In this document: positions 58,791 through 64,000 of the stretch, one piece after another
Position numbering within the stretch: the first letter of the stretch is position 1
How the letters are laid out: each line of letters opens with the position of its first letter
Assembly: GCA_016715425.1 (NCBI GenBank)
Contig: JADKAC010000005.1
Location: 310,001-374,000 of the forward strand
From: Bacteroidota bacterium
GTDB taxonomy: Bacteria > Bacteroidota > Bacteroidia > Chitinophagales > BACL12
DNA length: 64,000 nucleotides
Reading direction: 5' to 3'
Program-made: the position numbers and the translations under genes
The notes under the pieces: generated by a model
Seen by the model: only the letters and a program-made list of their open reading frames with translations
The model's database searches: none
Told to the model about the DNA's origin: nothing

Positions 58791-61700
58791 TCAATTTGTT
58801 TTTATTAATCGCTCAACCGTTATTTCACTGTTGCCGGTGTATTTAACAAAATAGATTCCGGAAGGCAGGTTTTGAATTTCAATATTAAATGTATTTATGC
58901 CTTCGAATAATTCAACAGATTCTGATTTTACCATTTCACCTAATTCATTTGTAATGATTAGTAATCCGTTTTCATCATATACTGATTCCAAAGTAACCTT
59001 CACATAATTATTTGCAGGATTTGGAGCTAAAGTCATTGACAGTCTTGCCTCAATTCCTTCATTTAATTTAGGTGATGTTTTTGTTCTTATTTTAAATCGG
59101 AAAGAACAAGGTTCGCATTCAAATCCACCACAAACAGGATAAATAAACACTTCGTAATTGCCATTTGCTGTTGGCGTATATGTTACAGGTAATCCGTATC
59201 CTGTAGTAACTGTTGTGCCATTTCTTTTTACTATCCATGAATAAGTTGCTGCACATTCTCCATAACAAGTATAGGTGCCATTGATAGTTATTGGTGAATT
59301 GATTTTCCAATTATATGAAGTGCCGCAAGATTGCCCATACATTGTTTTTGTAGCGTTGCTTACAGTAAATAATCCCCATGAACCACAATCGCAAATCGGT
59401 GCATCTTCAACCACAAATGTTATAATGCAAGTTCCGCATTCATTTCCATTACATGATCCAGTAAAGGTGAGTGTATATGTACCGGGAGTTGAAAAGGTAA
59501 ATGTTGGTAATCCGCTTCCTGATGAAGTTACAGGGCCTGTTAAACTCCATTCCAAATCTGATCCGCAAACTGCTGGGTCGCCAATACATAAATATCCTCC
59601 AGCAACGAAATTAATATTCGTTCCGATTTGGAAAGTCGGTAGAGTATCTCCGCATTCAGAGACGATAGAATAATCAAAATCTCCGGGTACATCTACTATT
59701 GCACCGAAGGTTTCCCAATTTCCGCATTCACATCTTGATTCTTCCACCACAAAAGTAATTACACAACTATCGCATAAATTACCTCCGCAATATCCGTAAA
59801 TAGTTAACACATAAGTACCTGAAGTGGTAGTTGCAAAAGAAGGTAATCCTGTTCCCGATGCAGTGATTGGGCCATTAACATTCCAGGTTGTTAAAGCATC
59901 GCAAATTACAGGATCACCAATGCAATTAATTCCGCCACTATTAAAAGAAATATATCCAAATGTTTCTATGCCGGAATATGTACCGCCACATTCCACATCA
60001 TAAGTATCAATACCACCACCAGATTCATCGGTTAAATTAAATGGTGTCCATGTTCCGCATTCGCATTCTTCATCTGCTATTTCAAAATAAATGATACAAG
60101 AGTCGCAAATGTTTCCACCGCATTCACCATATAGAGTTAAAGTATAAGAACCAGCAACAGAGAAATTAAATGTAGGGTAACCAGTTCCGGATCCACTTAC
60201 AGGACCATTCATATTCCATGTAATTGCACTGGTGCATAATGAATCTCCAATACAAGTATAACCACCTGCATAAAATACTATAGTATTCCCCACTTCAAAA
60301 TCAATAGTATCTCCACAATTTACATTGCCATTAATTGCATCATAGGAATCAAAACTAAATGTTGTCCAATCACCACATTCACACGAATTACATTCAGGTA
60401 AAGTAATACAAATACTATCCATAGTATGGCAGCACCATCCTGTTGAATCAGCTAATGTAAGATCAAAACAAATTGTGGTTCCCGGAAGATAAATTCCCGG
60501 ATCAATAATCACAGTTCCGGAATACGTACCGGCAGGTAAAATTGGAGATGCAGGTAATATCGGATTCGGAATAATATTTACGTAAGGAGAAACACTTGTA
60601 AATACTAACATGGTAACCGCCTGCGCACTATTATTTGTAAATGTATAATTGTAAGAATAAGTACCATCCTCATTGCAAATAATATCTCCTAGTATTTCAC
60701 CGCAATCATTTTCCATTGGTGAAGTACAATAAAATAATAATGTATCTACACAAGCAATACTATCACCTTCCATTGCTCCGGGTACTAACCAATTCACTAA
60801 CACGATTTGTGGACTTGTTGTGGCAGGTGCAAGGTTTAAACAAATGTCAACAAGCGATGCAATATTTCCTGTTGGAATAAATCCTGCATTTGGAGTAAAG
60901 GTCATTTGCGATGCATTACCCATTCCTGTCCATGATCCTAAATAAGGAAATCCTACTTGAGCAGAACCGATACTTGCACCCGGTGTTATCGGAACAATTT
61001 GTATCCCTGAAAAATAATTGGAAAAATAATTATTAGTAATTGAAATTGACTTACAACATTCTTCGGTTGAATCTGCACTTACACTTATGTTTTCACATGG
61101 ATTACAATTAGGAATAGGAATACAATACAGTGTTGTATCATGACAACAAGAATCTGTATTATACAAGGATGCTTTGAAACAAATATCTGATGGCAGTGGT
61201 CCCGCTGGATAACTTACTGTGATAAAAATTGGTGCAGATGTTTGCCCTTGTAATAAAGTTAAAGGCACAATATAATTTGGCGTTAAAGTAAATGGTGTTG
61301 TAACATCATGCAGCCATAAATATGTAGATGTTGCAGTGTTATTATTTGTAACTAAAAGTTCAATGGTAAATGTGCCATCTTCATTGCAATAGATAGTGTC
61401 TTCCAAATCAAAACAATCCGTTGAATCGCAATTAAGTGGAGTGTATTCAAAATCTGTTGAATCAACACAACCATTTAATGTGGTTGCAATTAATGATACT
61501 GTATATGGAATTCCATACACCGGCATATTCAACGGACTTAAAGATAAATTTTGTGTTGTGGCAACAGTTACATTATTAATTTGCCAATCATAGGATAACA
61601 TATTTGGTGGCCCGGTAATAATATTTGGAACAGGATTAATACAAGCAGAATCACAACCAATTGGCAACATACTCAAGTCAGGTAATGGATGAATAGTTAC

Positions 61701-64000
61701 TAATGAAGATGCTGATGCAGTGCAACCTAATGCATCAGTTACTGTAACGCTGTATGTTCCACTGGATTTAATAAATACAGGATTATAAGTATAACTATTG
61801 CTCCACAAATAACTAATTGCAGTTGCTGAATTCGCTGTCAGTTGAATTGAATCTCCTGAACATTTTCCACTTGGATCACTGTTCGTGATATAAACAAAAG
61901 GCGAAGGATTTACATTTATCGAAATGGAAGCAGAATCATTACATCCTGTAGCAATATCAATTGCAGTTAAACTTATAGTATGTGATCCGGGAGACAAGGA
62001 ATTAAGTACTAAACTATTTCCACCGAAAGCAGGATTTCCATCCACTATCCAATTCAATGTATAAAAACCATTGAGGTTAGAATTAATGGTAACAGGGTCA
62101 TTGCTGCAAAGAGGATTTGGTGATGCTGTTAATGCAATTATTGGTGTTGGATTAATAATTACCGGAGCAATATTACTTGTAATTACACATCCATTTATAT
62201 CTGTTACTTCAACCGTATAATTTCCGGATTGAACTGCCAGATAAGAATTGGAAGTTGCACCCGGAATTATTGTTCCATTATTATACCATTGAAATAAAGT
62301 ATAAGCACCTGCACCCGGAATCGTAATTAATGTGGGGCCACAGGATGGTGTCGCATAAATTAAATTAAATGCTGGTGGTGGAGTAACAATATTAATTGTA
62401 TCAAAAACAGTAACAGTACATCCGTTTGCATCAGTTCCGGTAACAGTAACTATATAGGATCCGGTGGCATTAAAAATATGTTGCGGATTTTGAATATTTG
62501 AACCGTAAGTATCTCCAAAATCCCAGCTCCAATCTACAATAGGTCCACCTAAAGTAATTGCACTGAAATTCACAGGCCCATTGCATCCTGTCGGAACAAT
62601 TGTGGCTGAAATTGCAGGTCCATTTAAAATAAAAGTTTGTGTTGATATTGCTTGACAACCGGCAGCAGTATAAACAGTTAATGTAATGGTATAAGTACCG
62701 GGTAATAAATAAGTATGCGGACCTGGTGTTGCTGATGTTGTTGTAAATCCATCTCCAAAATCCCAGAAATATCCGGTGATATTATAGCCGGGTAAATAGG
62801 TGGAATAATCCGAAACAGAAACAGTATTACAAATAATATTGTAATCAAAATCGGCAGCTACAGGAACAACAATAACTGTGCATGCAGGAGGAGGAGGACA
62901 ACAACCGGGATCTGAATTTTCATAACAAACTGTGTAATAACTTGCTGTTGCATAAGTATGCGAAACTGAATTTCCTGAACCGCCTGTTAAATCTCCAAAA
63001 TACCAAAATGGTGTTCCGGAACAGGTTGAATTTGCACTGAAATTATATATGTTACAATTCGGATTTCCTTGAGTGGCTGTGGGTGTATTATTTACACATG
63101 CGCAATTTGTTGGAAGTTCACAGCTATCAACTTCAGGACAAGCAACTATGTAATATGCTGTGTCTTTACAACCATTATTATCAGTAACAATTACGGAATA
63201 TGTTCCAGTAGAAGTTGCACTTATTGAGCTTGTAGTATCGCCACTCGGTGACCATACATAGTTATATCCGCCAGGGCCATTCAGTGCAACTAAATTCACT
63301 GTGTCTAATAACACACCATTTGTATCACACACGCTAATATTTGACTGAGAAATAGTTGTAGAAGGTGATGAAAATGCAATTACATTAATATAATCTTTTG
63401 CGGTGCATCCATTAGCATCCGTACCAATTACATAATAATTTCCTGGTAAGCTTACAGTGGCTGTTGGTCCGCCCAAAGGATTATTAGCAGCATTGAACCA
63501 TGAATAACCAGTTCCGCCTGTTGCGGTGAGAACGGTATTTGAACCCGGACAAAAAGGTGCAGCGCTTGCAGTTATTACAGGTAAAGCATAAATAGTTATT
63601 GGTAAAGAATAAGTGCCCGTTAAAGAAAGACATGTTGTTTCGGTAACTGTAAGAGTTACATTTTGTGGTGCATTCGGAATTACAGAATGCCATTCAATTG
63701 TTGGCGTTGCAGTTCCTTGTCCGCTTATTATTGTTCCTGCGCTTGGTGGAGTGATTGTCCAAACTACATTTGATAATCCGGGATAGCTGAGGATAGCTGT
63801 GTATATTTCATTTTGATCTGGGCAAACAGTTTGATTTCCTGTAAATGTAGGTGCAGGGATAGCAGGGGCATTTAAATTTAATATTGATGATGCAGAACAG
63901 CCATTTTCTGTTACAGTTAAGGTGAGTGTTCCGCTGGTAAATCCTGCAGGTAGTGTTAATGAAAAAGGATTTCCATTTCCAAATGCGGTATTAAATAATA
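58791..64000 (-). CDS. Giant PKD-repeat T9SS protein with four Cys-rich tandem repeats (5' end outside window)
   Basis: The frame is open from 58791 to the window edge (about 1736 codons), so the TTG at 63476 is internal and the N-terminus is missing. From the N-terminal side there are Ig/PKD-like modules with a CPGSNTVLTATGGTGYSW pattern and canonical PKD domains (WDFGDGFTTTSATPGPHTYL, WDFGDTYGSNIQNPQHIF). Two CNEDGTF/CNEDGTY modules of about 100 residues follow, one ending in CCHDTTLYC and the other in CCHTMDSIC. Next come four 100-113 residue repeats, each opening CxCGxW (minus strand, about 60390-59095). The C-terminus is a T9SS sorting domain (MTLAPNPANNYVKVTLES, LPSGIYFVKYTG). A surface adhesin or extracellular scaffold role is inference. 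Confidence 0.88.
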   Translation of the reverse strand, partial: LFNTAFGNGNPFSLTLPAGFTSGTLTLTVTENGCSASSILNLNAPAIPAPTFTGNQTVCPDQNEIYTAILSYPGLSNVVWTITPPSAGTIISGQGTATPTIEWHSVIPNAPQNVTLTVTETTCLSLTGTYSLPITIYALPVITASAAPFCPGSNTVLTATGGTGYSWFNAANNPLGGPTATVSLPGNYYVIGTDANGCTAKDYINVIAFSSPSTTISQSNISVCDTNGVLLDTVNLVALNGPGGYNYVWSPSGDTTSSISATSTGTYSVIVTDNNGCKDTAYYIVACPEVDSCELPTNCACVNNTPTATQGNPNCNIYNFSANSTCSGTPFWYFGDLTGGSGNSVSHTYATASYYTVCYENSDPGCCPPPPACTVIVVPVAADFDYNIICNTVSVSDYSTYLPGYNITGYFWDFGDGFTTTSATPGPHTYLLPGTYTITLTVYTAAGCQAISTQTFILNGPAISATIVPTGCNGPVNFSAITLGGPIVDWSWDFGDTYGSNIQNPQHIFNATGSYIVTVTGTDANGCTVTVFDTINIVTPPPAFNLIYATPSCGPTLITIPGAGAYTLFQWYNNGTIIPGATSNSYLAVQSGNYTVEVTDINGCVITSNIAPVIINPTPIIALTASPNPLCSNDPVTINSNLNGFYTLNWIVDGNPAFGGNSLVLNSLSPGSHTISLTAIDIATGCNDSASISINVNPSPFVYITNSDPSGKCSGDSIQLTANSATAISYLWSNSYTYNPVFIKSSGTYSVTVTDALGCTASASSLVTIHPLPDLSMLPIGCDSACINPVPNIITGPPNMLSYDWQINNVTVATTQNLSLSPLNMPVYGIPYTVSLIATTLNGCVDSTDFEYTPLNCDSTDCFDLEDTIYCNEDGTFTIELLVTNNNTATSTYLWLHDVTTPFTLTPNYIVPLTLLQGQTSAPIFITVSYPAGPLPSDICFKASLYNTDSCCHDTTLYCIPIPNCNPCENISVSADSTEECCKSISITNNYFSNYFSGIQIVPITPGASIGSAQVGFPYLGSWTGMGNASQMTFTPNAGFIPTGNIASLVDICLNLAPATTSPQIVLVNWLVPGAMEGDSIACVDTLLFYCTSPMENDCGEILGDIICNEDGTYSYNYTFTNNSAQAVTMLVFTSVSPYVNIIPNPILPASPILPAGTYSGTVIIDPGIYLPGTTICFDLTLADSTGWCCHTMDSICITLPECNSCECGDWTTFSFDSYDAINGNVNCGDTIDFEVGNTIVFYAGGYTCIGDSLCTSAITWNMNGPVSGSGTGYPTFNFSVAGSYTLTLYGECGGNICDSCIIYFEIADEECECGTWTPFNLTDESGGGIDTYDVECGGTYSGIETFGYISFNSGGINCIGDPVICDALTTWNVNGPITASGTGLPSFATTTSGTYVLTIYGYCGGNLCDSCVITFVVEESRCECGNWETFGAIVDVPGDFDYSIVSECGDTLPTFQIGTNINFVAGGYLCIGDPAVCGSDLEWSLTGPVTSSGSGLPTFTFSTPGTYTLTFTGSCNGNECGTCIITFVVEDAPICDCGSWGLFTVSNATKTMYGQSCGTSYNWKINSPITINGTYTCYGECAATYSWIVKRNGTTVTTGYGLPVTYTPTANGNYEVFIYPVCGGFECEPCSFRFKIRTKTSPKLNEGIEARLSMTLAPNPANNYVKVTLESVYDENGLLIITNELGEMVKSESVELFEGINTFNIEIQNLPSGIYFVKYTGNSEITVERLIKTN

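Noticed and set aside
63474..63476. TTG at 63476 as the start of the giant PKD protein
   Set aside because: The same frame is open and encodes similar beta-repeat sequence up to the window edge, so the gene is truncated by the window.

Overview
The window looks like a chromosomal segment of an uncultured member of the Bacteroidota, probably near the Chitinophagales/Saprospirales. The evidence is five large proteins with C-terminal type IX secretion (T9SS) sorting domains, SprB/PKD repeats, DUF3467, DUF6089-like and DUF2723 families, an AT-rich base composition, almost no Shine-Dalgarno sequences, and several exact copies of the Bacteroidota -7 promoter box TAnnTTTG at plausible distances from start codons. 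The phylum assignment is firm; anything finer is inference.

Layout. 1-11877 is the translation/transcription operon: tuf (3' part), tRNA-Trp, secE, nusG, rplK, rplA, rplJ, rplL, rpoB, rpoC, closed by a good intrinsic terminator. 12-14.2 kb holds a DUF3467 gene and a coupled glycosyltransferase/sugar aminotransferase pair. 14.3-16.2 kb has two tandem paralogous outer-membrane barrels. 16.2-18.7 kb is a minus-strand operon of a ComA-like phosphosulfolactate synthase, a DUF368 (PopT-type) lipid carrier translocase and aroE, divergent from a TPMT-type methyltransferase. 19.5-25.1 kb is accessory: a hypothetical membrane protein, a 21-bp-periodic repeat array, a small FnIII protein and two T9SS cargo proteins, one resembling a clan GH-A glycosidase. 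25-35.8 kb carries a TPR protein, an M1 peptidase with a barrel-like C-terminus, a GtrB-type/GT39 glycosyltransferase pair, an ALDH7-type dehydrogenase and a broken polysaccharide deacetylase. 36-45.7 kb has a T9SS protein, a YfhO membrane protein, a GT4 transferase, wecB and threonine dehydrogenase. 46-50.8 kb has a secreted subtilase, a lipoprotein and a gene remnant. 51-58.5 kb holds a FucP-type sugar porter, pfkA, rlmB, a DUF2723 protein and a pseudouridine synthase. The end (58.8-64 kb) is a giant PKD/T9SS adhesin-like protein running off the window.

How it fits together. Several genes point to polyprenyl-linked surface glycan synthesis and recycling: the WecE-like aminotransferase, WecB, GT2/GT4 enzymes, the GtrB-GT39 pair, YfhO, DUF2723 and DUF368. 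Another set builds the T9SS-secreted cell surface.

Two things stand out. First, intergenic DNA is full of structured repeats: a 12-unit 21-bp array containing a 32-bp perfect palindrome; a 7-bp TAGTGAG array placed directly at the stop codons of three minus-strand genes, which puts stops in every frame; and several dyad-symmetric families scattered between genes. Second, at least six genes (including essential rpoC) are interrupted by small indels, mostly single-base and in short homopolymers. This most simply means uncorrected assembly error, although a poly-C tract in the signal peptide of the subtilase could be a real phase-variation switch.
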